Below, one piece after another: positions 42,399 to 54,314 of a stretch of 64,000 nucleotides of DNA. Both the position numbers and the translations under genes were made by a program. The notes beneath the pieces were generated by a model. It saw nothing but the letters and a program-made list of their open reading frames with translations, did no database searches and was not told the DNA's origin. This stretch comes from Isoetes taiwanensis (taxonomy: Eukaryota > Streptophyta > Lycopodiopsida > Isoetales > Isoetaceae), in assembly GCA_021234155.1 (NCBI GenBank), contig JAJEKV010000002.1, positions 36,433,107 through 36,497,106 of the forward strand, in the 5' to 3' direction. Position 1 is the first letter of the stretch, and every line of letters starts with the position of its first letter.

Positions 42399-45300
42399 AT
42401 TGCCTAGATTCCAGTTAGGCCAAGATTCCATTACGGCCCTGTCACTTATGTTTTTCTATTCTAACTTCCATGCTAATTTCCAGACTCACGATTCCACTAT
42501 AGCTCCGCCAGTCTTCCTAAGAACATTGATTCGCTTATGTGGCAGATCTTAGAAGGTGGTAACAGAAACTCCCGGGTGATCTTACTGGGAGTTCAATCAC
42601 AGATTTTGGATGCCACATCATAATTTCTTGGACTGTAGTGGAATGCCAAACTCATGATTTCTTGCTACCATGGAGCTCTCAGGCTTCTCCACCTCTGATC
42701 TTCCACCAGAGTGGAATCTGGGCCTTATTTCACTGTGCCGGAAGTTCTTACCCAGGCGAATTGCAAAAGTCCACAATAGCATTGTTTCTAAGTTTTGAGA
42801 TTCCATTATAGCCCGGCAGTTCCTAATGTGGCAGCAATTATCACAAACTTTACTTCCGGGCAAGATCCCTTGGGAGTTTGTTGTCCCTTTGACAAAAACC
42901 TGGATGTATGCTGAAGAATTGACAGAGTAGGATTCGAATAGTGGGGCTGGAACTTAGGGCGGAAGATCGCAGCTCAAAAGCTAATAGATGGCCATTCAGT
43001 GGAATCTGGGCCTATATATTTTTCATACAGGAAGCATTACATGTGGTTCATTAAATTGTCCCACTTATAGGACACCAAGTCCAAATCTTGTTTTATGGCT
43101 AAATCTTGGTCCTAATTTAGAATATGCCATCTAAGACTAAATCCTCACCGTCATAATTGAAATACAAACAATACAAAAATACGCTTAAAAGAATGTCTGA
43201 ATACAAGCTTAATGTAATTTCCACATCAAAAAACAATGGTATAAACTATTACACAGGCTGCTCTTGAGGATTTGAACCTGAATAATACCAATGAGCATCA
43301 AACAACAAACCAAGGTACCGTTCTATAATAAACTTGTACATCAAGCTAAACAATTAGAACAAGTGGTATTCCAGTATGGACAGTCAATTGGATCTGATTT
43401 GGTCTTGCCTGTTGATCATGGTGTATGCACTAGAATTGTGTTACAGATAGAGCTCCGCAAAACCTGCGCAACAAGCGAGGGGCACAAAACACAAAAGATC
43501 TATTAAAGAGGGGCAAGCCGATGAAGATCCTGTGTAGAGAAGCAAAGGGGAAAGCTCCCCAAAACTTGGGTAAGCAACAAGCGAAGGGCAAAGATCCCCA
43601 AAACCTGCTGCAAAGGTCAGAGCCAAAAGCATCTAATCTAATAGGCACTCAGAGCTTTTAGTCTAGCCTTTGCAAACGAGCTATGGCTTGCAGTGGCATT
43701 AAAATCTAAAACTATGAATGCAAAAGCTTCATTTCCATAGAAGCTTCCGCATCAACAATAGCAACACAATCTATAACAACGGCCTGCAACAATAAAAAAC
43801 AACTCAAATCTTGAAACTTTCAACCATGTGATGGTGGGCATAACCTAAGAAAGGACAAAGAGGACCCAACACCGCTGCCCCTATGCAACTGCAAAATACA
43901 GAGGCATCCAGTTTAGTATCACCAAAAAATGCCAGTTGCCTGCCACGATCTGCCAAACCTTGCTCATACTTGCCAAAATAATTCTTGAAATGTACCAACA
44001 ATACAAAAATGCCTTGATCCTACCTTCCAAGTGCACAATGGCTTCCAGTCCATAAAACCCAAAAATAGCAACTTCCAAGTCCATACGATTTCCAAACTCT
44101 AGAAATTGAATGGTTTTGCCTTTGTGGCAGTTTTATTGAGAAAACTAGGTATCAACGAGAATTATACTGAGGGTGGGTTGGGAGATTTTATAGAGGCCAT
44201 GCCGCAGTCTAGCGTGTTCCTATGAAGATCTCACCTTCATGTGAACAATTAATGTATCATCAGTTTTGAGCGCTCGGGTTTTAGATCTGATTTTCTCACT
44301 TCGTGTCTCCACTGGCTCAAATTTGTGTTGGAGGATGTAGATATGCTCAAATTGGCTTAGGTTAGTTTCAGGTCTCGGTTTTTATGGAAACGAGGCAAGT
44401 TCAGGGATGATGTAACCTTGCAAGAAATGTTCAGGTCTGTTTCCATGCCCCTTTTGTTGTTTGGGTCTCATGGCAAATTTGGTCTTCGTGGATGTTTAAA
44501 ATCTATCTATCTACCACCTATCTATCTTCAAAGAGCTGCTCTGGAACGCCACATATACAATCGGAAGGTGGTAAACACGGAGGAGATGCCTTTCAAAACT
44601 TGCCTACGGTTATGGGTCCACAACTCCTTAGAGTCTGTTGGAAGGAGAAACGAGGCATTTGATTCTCTAGATGGAACGTATAGAAATAGGGGTGCATACA
44701 GGTGCACAACAATGAGGATCACAATTGCCTGAAATAATATTCAGACACGTGCTTCCTAGGTAAGATTTAGAATACCAGTGCTTTAGAGCTAGTAAAGATA
44801 ACATACTATAAAAAACTAGATTAATCCCATGCTTGACAGGGGTTTACAACAATACCAATTAATGCATTTGTCCATGAAGAAGCGCAAAACGATTGCGTGC
44901 GTGTATACAGCCCCAGACTTGAGATAGCCAGATAGACTCGAGAAAAAGAGAAACAAGGCCAATGCTGCCAATTAGGAGTTATTGAATATGAGTGTCACAC
45001 TTTTCAGAACTGCTCAGCATTTGCAACTATCTGGGCATGATATGTCAGGTTGACGACACTTTATTAACCACTACATGTGATGTTGTACACGCCTTCAGTA
45101 GGGGCACTAGATATATTCAAGAGGTACTAGACATAGAGCTCAATTGTGTCCCTCATCACTACACTGACATGTACAAATGTACAATTCATCAACAAGCTTA
45201 TTACTACTACTCATTTTTCTTGGAATTCTTTTGAAGCGGGATTTTTTAATCCTAGATCGTAATAGGCCGGATGTTGTTTGTTTGTTTGTTTGTTTGAGTC

Positions 45301-46469
45301 ACATAGGCCATTTGATCTCCGTAAACGATAAAAGCCCATTCAATTTAATTCAAATCAATCCAATTCTATCATATGGGCATCAGAGCATAAGGCAGAAATA
45401 TAGGTTGAAATTCTACATGTTGAAGAACGTCTTGCATAGTTCGATTTGTCACAACCCATTATTATGCAGGCAATTCATTGTCAAACATTGGGCATAATAA
45501 TGAGTCTATAACCCCATACGTTTGGAACCAAATAAATGTTTATGGTGGCCTTCATCGTTATGATAAATTTCTTGTATGATTATACAATATGTTATTATGA
45601 ATTTGGAGAAGTTTAATCTTCTTACCCATTGAGATATGATATTCTTCAAAGGTACATATTCATTCTTATCTTATCTTATCTTTATCTTCACGTTGTAAAC
45701 TAAACATCCTAGCCTCTAATAGGAAGTCATGACCGCAGGGGTATGGGTTATGATATTAATATCCTCATTGCGATAGAAGGCATTGCATGGCCAAACAGCG
45801 CAGTTACCTGCTTACTGTGCAGTTTTTACTGATCTTTGAGCTTGTTCCAATGCAGAAGCTACTTCGATTTGTTTTTTCTTCACTTCTTTAGATGCAGTTT
45901 CGAAGCAAAACTTGATCAGTACACGAGTTTTGACTTCTTGGTAGAGAACCGCATAAGGGGTATACAAACCTCTGAAGACCAAGTGGCATCTATGTTTACA
46001 GCCCATCGAGTAGACTCGAACCTTGCAGATATTGAACACTGACTTCTTTCTGTCAGGAAAATTTCCCAAAAGAATTTGCTTGCTTTTCAGGCGAGTACAA
46101 AACAAAAATATACAGCTCACCAGATGGGGTGGAGATCACTACAACTATGGATTCAGATGCACCTTTGTAGATTGGACAAAGAGGACTGACAGTTGGCTTG
46201 AAGGAGTGAACCTAGACATCAGCCCTCAATGCTCTATGTACAATTTGCTGCAAAAGAACTGACTATTTTGGTAGAACATTCTTGTCCCACATTCTAGACC
46301 AAACCAATGCATGCTTCGCCTCTAGGGCTCTTAGTTTCCATTGTGACAAATTGGAGCAAACTGAAATGGTTGAGTATCAGAGGGGAAATCATTAAGCAAA
46401 AAACAATTCAAATCCTTTTAAGGGGCAGATACAATCATTTCGACTGTGCAGTTATTGATTGCAAGTTGT
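42399..46469. other. Long gene-free stretch
   Basis: No coding gene is recognised. Noted inside: a B-box-like sequence on the minus strand (ggttcaaatcc, complement of about 43265-43275); imperfect repeats of ccccaaaac(t/c)tg and aacaagcga.gggca phrases (43450-43620); and a (gttt)n microsatellite (about 45276-45296). Confidence 0.4.
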
Positions 46470-46590
46470 GTAGGGATAGAGAAGCAAGGGCTCCCTTTTT
46501 GCAAAATCTTTAGGGGCCTTGCGATCGGTGGTAGTCGAGAGGGTGTCTGTTGATTTTGCAGAAAGGGAGCCCTTGCTTTCCTTTCTCTAC
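46470..46590. mobile_element. 121-bp foldback element, MITE-like
   Basis: gtagggatagagaagcaagg with ctccctttttgcaaaatc pairs with gattttgcagaaagggagcc plus cttgctttcctttctctac. The unpaired centre is about 45 bases. No protein is encoded. Confidence 0.65.
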
Positions 46591-47959
46591 AAAATGGAAA
46601 CTGGGGAGCGAAGAAAATTGCTTGTCGCATTTGAATTGGCATTGAATCAACCTATTCTTCACCGGTTCAGTGGAATCACTGCCCCTGACTTCCATTCTGC
46701 AGTATCGATCGATGCCATGTATAATCATCATAATCATTCCGGATCTAACAGTGACCCAGTTTTGTTTTGTCATACCATATTCCAAAATTCCACTAGTGGA
46801 ATCACTACAACTACAATATTAATATCTTAAGCCCAACCACACATCGCCAAATAACTCCTCTAAGTAAATTTCTTTAATCCTACGCAAATTTAACGCCTCT
46901 AAGCAAATTCCCAGTGCAAACAAAACTTATGATCCTTTTTTCACAACAATCTTATTTTATGGCTGTCACATCTTTATAATACATCCTATTGGGCTCTATG
47001 TTATAAATAAGACATGTCTTAAAAAAATTAGCTTTCCAATATAAGACACGTCTTATTGATATAAGACGTGTCTTACATTCACATGTTTCAGTTAACAAGG
47101 TAAATAACATGAAATGCAAAATCACAAGTAAGATTACAAAGAAGATGGGCAAATTGCAAAGATCGCAAAATTGAGAATATACAACATCACAAATTGCAAA
47201 GATTACAAAAGAAAATGAGATTACAAATACAAACTAAAATTTCTTATAATTGCGAACTGATAGAAAAATGAATAATTTCAAGGAAGTAAGGGAAATCAGC
47301 CTGCTACAGTGGCTTGCAAATTTTAAACAAACTAAAGCAAATTGAAATTTTAAAACAAACTAAAATTTAAAAGCACACTGAAATTTTAAGGAAGTCGGCC
47401 TGCTACAGCTTTGACCAAAGTGTCAACTTGCTACATTGTCTTGCAAATTTTGACCAGAACTTTCGACCAGAGTCGAATCCATAGCAAGCTTCGGCCTTCA
47501 GACGAACTTCGGCTCGCAAGTTTCGAACTTGATTTCGGCCTGCAACGCCCCTCTCAGATTTTGCCCTTTATATTTCGGCCTACCTGCCTTTAGTATTTGC
47601 CTTTTGACATAAAAATAAGCGTTTTGATGCTTCGATTCCAGTCTGTTCTAGGCGATTCTAGTCTCGATTACAATGCAACGATTCTTCTCCAGCTTCATTT
47701 TTGCAACATCCTAAGTTTTCGACAAAGAAGGGCTCTGATTGGTTAGGTTTTGTTGTCTTATTTTATGTCCGGGGTTTCCCCCGAAAGAAAATAAGACTCC
47801 AAAGTTTTTAGGGTCTCCATATGCGACATGTCTTAAAAGTTTTAGTAGAAAAACTAGCATGTCTTATATGTTTATTTGTCCAATTAAATCTTCATACATA
47901 TAAGACAACAATGTCATGGAAAAAGGGTTTCTAAATATCACAAAATATTCCTAGATGTA
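46591..47959. other. Gene-free stretch with taagac/gtctta palindromes
   Basis: Palindromes of the form taagac(a/g)(c/t)gtctta occur at about 47010, 47042 and 47060, and related half-sites at about 47828-47900. These could be the ends of a small element. No gene is recognised. Confidence 0.4.
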
Positions 47960-48074
47960 TGGGGGAATGTCACTTGGGACTCCTTTCTGGTGTGAACGGT
48001 GGGTCCCGCGACCGGCAGTTGCCGGGAGCGGCTCGCCGGCCCACCAGAAAGGGAGACCAAGTGACGTTCCCCCA
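47960..48074. mobile_element. 115-bp GC-rich foldback element, MITE-like
   Basis: tgggggaatgtcacttgg with ctcctttctggtg pairs with caccagaaagggagaccaag plus tgacgttccccca, with few mismatches. The central part (ggtgggtcccgcgaccgg...) is itself able to pair. Confidence 0.7.
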
Positions 48075-51000
48075 CAATATAGAAACAGAGAAGATTTTTT
48101 TTCTTCCCCTTTCTCCTCTGGCTTCGTGGAGGCGCCAAAGGCGGCTGCCTCGTCCTCCGGCAAGCTTATCTTCTGGGAATGATGGCGCTGGCTCCATATA
48201 AGCATTTTCAAAGGCATTTTTTTTTTTGTTAAATCTTGCAGTTGTGGAGGCTTTTGTAGCGTTCGAAGCTCCGATTCTTGTTGCCTACCAGTTTTTCTTT
48301 GGTATAACCGAATTTAAAGCAGAAATATATGCTAAAGAACATGTGTTTGTGACATTGAGCGGCTATGGAGATGGCAAGGAAGAAGCAGTGCTATTACGCT
48401 AGTTTTAGCGAGTTTCCATTTGCTAGTGAGTCTTGATTTGCTGCACTTTCTACTTTTTCTAGTGTGCTCAGATGCTAGTTATTTCGATCTTTCTAGTTTT
48501 CTACACCGACTGCTCAGCGGGCCAGATCTTCAGCATGGGTGGTACACTAAGTAAGCCTGCAAGTACTCTAAGCGGAATGGTTTGCTTCTCAAGCGAAATA
48601 TTCTATTTTGTGTAAAATGCTCTGTTCTCGAAGTGACGTATTTTGTAAGCTAAATAGTTTGCTTTGATTTTTCTAAGTTAAATGCTCTGTTAAAGGGCTT
48701 TGCTTTTTGTGAAGTTGAAGCTCTGCTTTGCATGTTTGTGCAGTACTTATGATAATGTGCCAACACGAGAAGCTCCAGCCATAGCCATATCCTCTTTGGA
48801 TCTGTCCAAAGTAGTCTCCTACTGTTCCACCCTTAGATCTTGTCCCATACCATCCGATCCCATACCATCCTTTATCGTTCCTTTTATGGCCATTCCGAGA
48901 CCATCTATGCCCAATCTTTGATTCCGGTGGCTTTCTGGTCTCCTAGAAGCTTAATTCGTCTTACTTGATCTATTTATTCATTTCTTCCTTCATCTAAGAT
49001 TCCATTTTGAGTTCTCAAATTTGGATCCTTGAATAAGGTTTCTCATTTGTTAATAACAGTGCTTTTGAATATAGCGGTGTCAGCCTTTGTTCTGATCAAC
49101 ATTTGTTTTAATCTCTAAAACGTTTGTGAAGTTTGTATTTAACTGCAAATTCAACTGTTTAACTAAAAATTCAACAAAGCTGATAAAACAACTTAAAATA
49201 AACGTAAAGTACATGTAGGCTACGTTCTGCTCCCATATTGAATATGGTGTTGAAACATGGCATATTTTCAAACTCGAAAAGCCGTGTAAAATTGTTAGCC
49301 ATTTAAGTTTTAAGGAGAAAGTCTAGTAACAATTGTTAAATGTTTATAAAAATGTAGAGTAAAAAATCTGGAATGTTTTCTAGAATGAAAGGTAAAATAT
49401 AGAATCAACAGTAAAAAATTCGGATTATTAAGTGATAAAAACTTGCAGAATGCAAGTAAAAAGTTTTGTATTCAGATTTCAAAACGTTTTACAGTGAAAA
49501 AAACAAACATCAAGAGAACTTTTAAGTTTCACTTCCAAGAATTTTCTTCACAATTTCAGACACACCGAGAGAAGAACCACCTTAAGCCATTACACCCTTA
49601 CTAGTTGTACAACCTTCAAGAACCTGAAAAGCAAACAAAAGGTTAGTGAAGTTAAAAAAAAAAACACTAAAAACCATAAAGAAAGGTAGTTACCTGTTGC
49701 ATGTCGGACATTCTCGCAAAAAGCTACACAAAACACAAGCTACAGCCAAAAGAAGGCGTTGAATGTCACCCAGACCTATAGATCTTGAAAAATATGTGAA
49801 TCTCATGTCGAAATAAAGCATGCAAGCCATGATCTTGCATTCCTTACCTCTAGACCACATAAACCAAGCCGTAGACTAGCAGTGCCGTAGCCGGAACAAA
49901 AAGAACAGTCGAAACAGAAAATAACAAGAAACTGAGGCAGAACTGAGGCCTAATGCATGAAAATGTGCAAGAAGCTATGGCGCAACTCCTACAAAAATAA
50001 GAACCTAAAGAGTAAGTTGCTACTGTGCAAGCGCCATCGCCGAACTTAATCTGGCAGAGCCTCCGGCATTGCAATAGGGAAAAAAGGAAGTCCAAATGAG
50101 CTGTCGAATTGTTTTATACGCGCGTCGGCACACTTTCCAGTCCAGATTGTTGCCCAAAAGGGCTTTCCCTCATACGTAAAGTTTGGTTAGGGTCCATTCT
50201 GGTCGCCACGTGCCGTACATTCTTTTCAGGAATGTCTAGTTCCAATTTTTTGGTTGCATTCTCGGATCTCACCTGCATTTTAAGATCTTTACTTGCACTG
50301 TAAAGACATGCTGCTATTACTTGCATTCTGTTTTACATTCTAGTTTCTTGATTTTACTAGCTGGGGAATTGAACCCCAGTGAACCATAGCCTAGCAATAG
50401 ATCAGAAAAGAGGATTAAACTTTGGGGCCTTCTTCAAACAGGAGTACATGTCATCTACTACCTCTGCTTCATTGCCCTGGCTTTGCTTTGCTTCTTGATT
50501 CCTTCATGGCAGATATTTTATGCCCTCCATAAGTCGAAAGGCATAGTATAACACTGATAGTCCGCTACAGATTAAACTGAAACAGTATACTGCAAAAGAA
50601 AAGCTTACAAAAAATTTTCACAAAGACGGGCCTTCGATAGCAAGCATGGCCTAGCTCTGATTCAGAAGCCAAGAGATCTTTCATACTGCCAGATCCCAGT
50701 TAAAACACGAAAATAAAGGAATCCAGATATATTTTCGCCTAAAGATCATGGGGCTAGATGCGCAACAGGGCTAAATCCAGAAGAAAATATGGGAAAAGGA
50801 AGCACCTGTAGGTAAAGAAAGAAGCGACAGAAGATCGCCAGGGAAGTATGCTTGATTCGATCTTTAACCTAAATAACAACAAAAAACCAATGTAAAGAAC
50901 TAGAAACGAACTACATCAAGCTACAGCGCCTCCTGCAAAATGATACATCGCCTTCATGGTGCCATGGCCATGGCCGGAAAAGAACTACTGCGAAGAAAAG

Positions 51001-51592
51001 AAAGCAAAAAAACTTCAAAAGAAAGCAAAGAAAGAAAGCAGGAGCAAGGTGCCATCGCAGAAGAAGGGCGCCATCGCAGGAGCAGGAGGAGGGCGCCAGC
51101 AGGGCGCCATCGCCATAGCCGGAGCTGCCGAAGCTGCCAGAATAGACCCTAACATAAACTTTACGTTGCAACAATGTCTGTTAGCATTCTTCGGTAGTAG
51201 TCACCCACGCCCGTCGACGCTTGCCACGGCGTGGCTTCCACGCCGGAATGTCCCCTAAAGGGACATTCTTGTATACAAGATAGGCCAGTTAAACCTGCAG
51301 AATTAGACATAGTGGAATCAGGGTACCCATTATCTCGGAATGGAATTCCATATATAGGAATGTTTGGGTAAGGATTCGGCCTGAAAAATTGGTCGACGCT
51401 ACACCCGACGCTACGGAGGCCAATTTTCTCGCCTAATCCTAACACTGAACATTCGCGGTGACGGAAATTTGTGGTGGGCCATTTTCGCGACCGCTCACCG
51501 CTTCACCGTTTCATCGCTCACTTGTCAATCGCTCAATCGCTTCATCGCTCATCGCTCATTTTGGTCAACCGAACCCCGCTATGGCGCCGGGC
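48075..51592. other. Long gene-free stretch
   Basis: No gene is recognised on either strand. The longest open frames are low-complexity, for example the Lys/Glu/Ser-rich one at 50940-51150. A short palindrome gaatgtccc-ctaaa-gggacattc lies at about 51247-51269, and a tcatcgct-rich run at about 51510-51560. Confidence 0.4.
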
Positions 51593-51850
51593 TATGGCGC
51601 CAGGCTTCTACATGTTGCATGCACCGGTTCTTCCCCTTTTCTTACACGGCTTGGCCTGCTCATTCCTTTGATCCCATTTTCATACACATCGCCATAGATT
51701 TGGAGAGTTTTTGGTGGATCTTGCATCTTCTATGGTGCCAGGCCTCTAGGCATGTTGCATGTGCCGGTTCTTCCACTTTTCTTACACGGCTTGGCCTGCT
51801 CGTTCCTTTGATCCCATTTTCATACAGAGCGCCACAGATTTGGAGAGTTC
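51593..51850. repeat. Tandem duplication (period 138 bp) ending at an LTR boundary
   Basis: Unit 1 starts tatggcgccaggcttct at 51593 and unit 2 starts tatggtgccaggcctct at 51731. Both include cttacacggcttggcctgct and end tttggagagtt. Element C's LTR begins right after unit 2. Confidence 0.8.
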
Positions 51851-53465
51851 TGTGACGCTCCCTGCTAAATATACGGCGCCCGGCCGTACACTCGGCAGGA
51901 AATCCCCCATCCGGTCCTTCAACCGCATGGGCCCTCCGTCTATCCCACACTCTGAGAGGATCCTAGTGCGGGAAGGGGACACGAAGGTGTCTTGCGTGCC
52001 CTTCCCCTAAGGGCTCCTATCATAGCGGAAGCATAAACAACGTCAGAACTAGCAATAACAATACAACATACTACCTCGAAGGGTAGTCCATCACATATCC
52101 ACAAATGCAGTGAAGATAATCATAAACCACAAAACACGATAGCTCCTACCCAGGCTCAGACTCGTAAGGAGGATGACTGACCGGCTGGGCCTCAAGATAG
52201 AGCAGACCGAGTCATGGCAATGGCGAGGGCTGGCATAAGACAACGGCTAGGGTTGACCACTCCATCCGCCCCTCCTGTGCATACTTTGCAGATGGGCTAA
52301 ATCAGGCTCTGGCGTGACTCTAGCCTTCCGGATACGCAATCCCATGGCATCACCCATCGGGACTACTCCAGGTTGCATCTCCCTGGTCCGATGAGGCAGG
52401 GAGGGTTGCATCTCCCTTCCTGTGGTCTAGAGGTTCCGTATGCCTAGAGAATCGTGGACGACACACGATTCGCACCCGACTTAACCCCCAAAATGAGAGC
52501 CAAGCCAACACTTGCAGCTCGAGGCGAGGGCGACACCATTGCCCCAGAGGTGCCTGGACCCATGCTCGCCCACACCTAAGTGACCCACCATAAGTCTAGC
52601 CCACTATGGGATCCCCCGGCCCCCACTCTGCAGGATCCTCCCTCCACATTCCCTCTAGCCCCGTTATGTGATGCTGAGTCACATCATAACCTCGATAGCC
52701 TGGTGGGCTCCTATGCACAGGCCGCAACTAATAGGAACTAAGGGATCTAATCTAGGAGCATACTACATATGGCTCTAGGTCTCTACCCCCCTTCCCAATA
52801 CAAGAGGAGCAAACATGATCAACCATCATCACATAGCATCATAACATGATAATCATCATAAGAACATCTTAACCTAATCATACATATCTAACTTATAGTT
52901 AGGGTTCTTTGATTAGGGTTTAAGATGTTGATTAGGGTTCTAGGATGGCTCTACTCTAGATACGAAACACTAACCCATCCGAGTGCTAACTTCCGTGATG
53001 GACTACTAAGAGCACTACTCCACATACCGCCCCAAGCACTCCCTCCCAACTCCTGGTGTCTCCATGATCTTCAAGGTGTTCGAGGTAGCTCCCACTCCCC
53101 TGATGCGCCACGCCTGGGTTGCCACGCTATGTCGTACACAAGATGGTTCTCGAAACGGAGTTTCGAGCGCGAAGAAGGTTCCTAGACCGTTGGAGCCAGA
53201 AAAGAGGCCTAGGGTTAGGGTTTAGGCCTTTATAGGTTAGGGTTCACATGTTATGCCACATGGCTCCAATAGGGGAAGTCCGGTGGCGGGTGCCCACAGG
53301 TTAAGGCCACGGAAATGGTCTTAACCTAAGGTTGGCTAAGTTATATGAATAACTTAGTCATGCCCCTAGCCACTTTCTAAGGCATACAAGGCTACATAGG
53401 TAGACTTGTATGGTGATTGGTCCGTGAATATAATGATTTATAGCGATATTCCCCCGAACGTCACA
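51851..53465 (-). repeat. 3' LTR of Element C, same family as Element A
   Basis: On the plus strand it begins TGTGACG and ends CGTCACA. Read on the minus strand, it aligns along its length with the Element A LTRs (1615 bp). Only this LTR of Element C is in the window. Confidence 0.9.
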
Positions 53466-53478
53466 TTCTCCCCCTTAG
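53466..53478 (-). promoter_or_regulatory. Polypurine tract of Element C
   Basis: On the minus strand, ctaagggggagaa precedes the LTR, equivalent to aaggggagaa of Element A. Confidence 0.85.
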
Positions 53479-54314
53479 GACAATGCTGTCCTCAGCATTG
53501 TGCTAAGGTGACGAACCTATCCTATTCCTGCAAAACAACAAGATACATGCAAAGAGAAACTTACTATTGCATTAATATATAGCATAGGCTATATTTATGT
53601 CTATACAAAATTTATATAGCCTTAACAATAGTAATGTCATAATAAGTCAAAACATTATCACACATAATATTAGGGTTCATAATTTCAAGTCTAAATTATG
53701 CTTCCCTCCTCCACGTAATGCGCCCGGGTACTCCCCTATGCTCGTCCTGCACAAATAGCACATTACGTTAGTTTAGTTAATAATTGTGGTTTTAGGGGAC
53801 CACCCCCCTTACCTACCTCCTCGAGCCGAACTACTAGCTCGAGGTTACCCTACTACCTTGCACTCGATCATGGCCCTTTCGGATTTGAGCTTAAGGACCA
53901 TTTAAGATGATCCTATCATCGCCATGATCAAGTGCTACCTTGTACTTCTGCTACCCTAAGGAGTACCCCTAGTGCATCATGCCCTAAGGGTTTTAAGCTA
54001 GGAACGCCTCACGATCCCATCATCGCCAAGATGATCACTTTTAACCTTCACCATGACCCTCCTACGGCCAGTGTGTGCGGTTCTCGCATCGCTGCATAGA
54101 GAGCATCCGATCGATGTCCCATCATCGCCCACCATGCCTCATTCTCACTCACATGACCCTAATGGTCATGCACACCTTTGGTGCGTGTTGGCCTAGAGAA
54201 TGCCTTAAAGGCGATCCCATCATCGCCATTATCACGTTTAAGATTCCCGCACATGCACTCTACTAACTAGAATACATGAGCCGTAACTTAAGGCTAACTA
54301 AGAAACATACTAAG
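53479..54314 (-). other. 3' untranslated region of Element C with repeated motif
   Basis: Homologous to 22736-23629. The minus-strand motif ggcgatgatgggat, shown here as its plus-strand complement, recurs at 53909-53924, 54013-54027, 54118-54129 and 54213-54228, four times as in Element A. Confidence 0.6.

Noticed and set aside
50940-51150. A Lys/Glu/Ser-rich open frame
   Set aside because: Low-complexity purine-rich sequence with overlapping frames of similar length. No sign of a gene.
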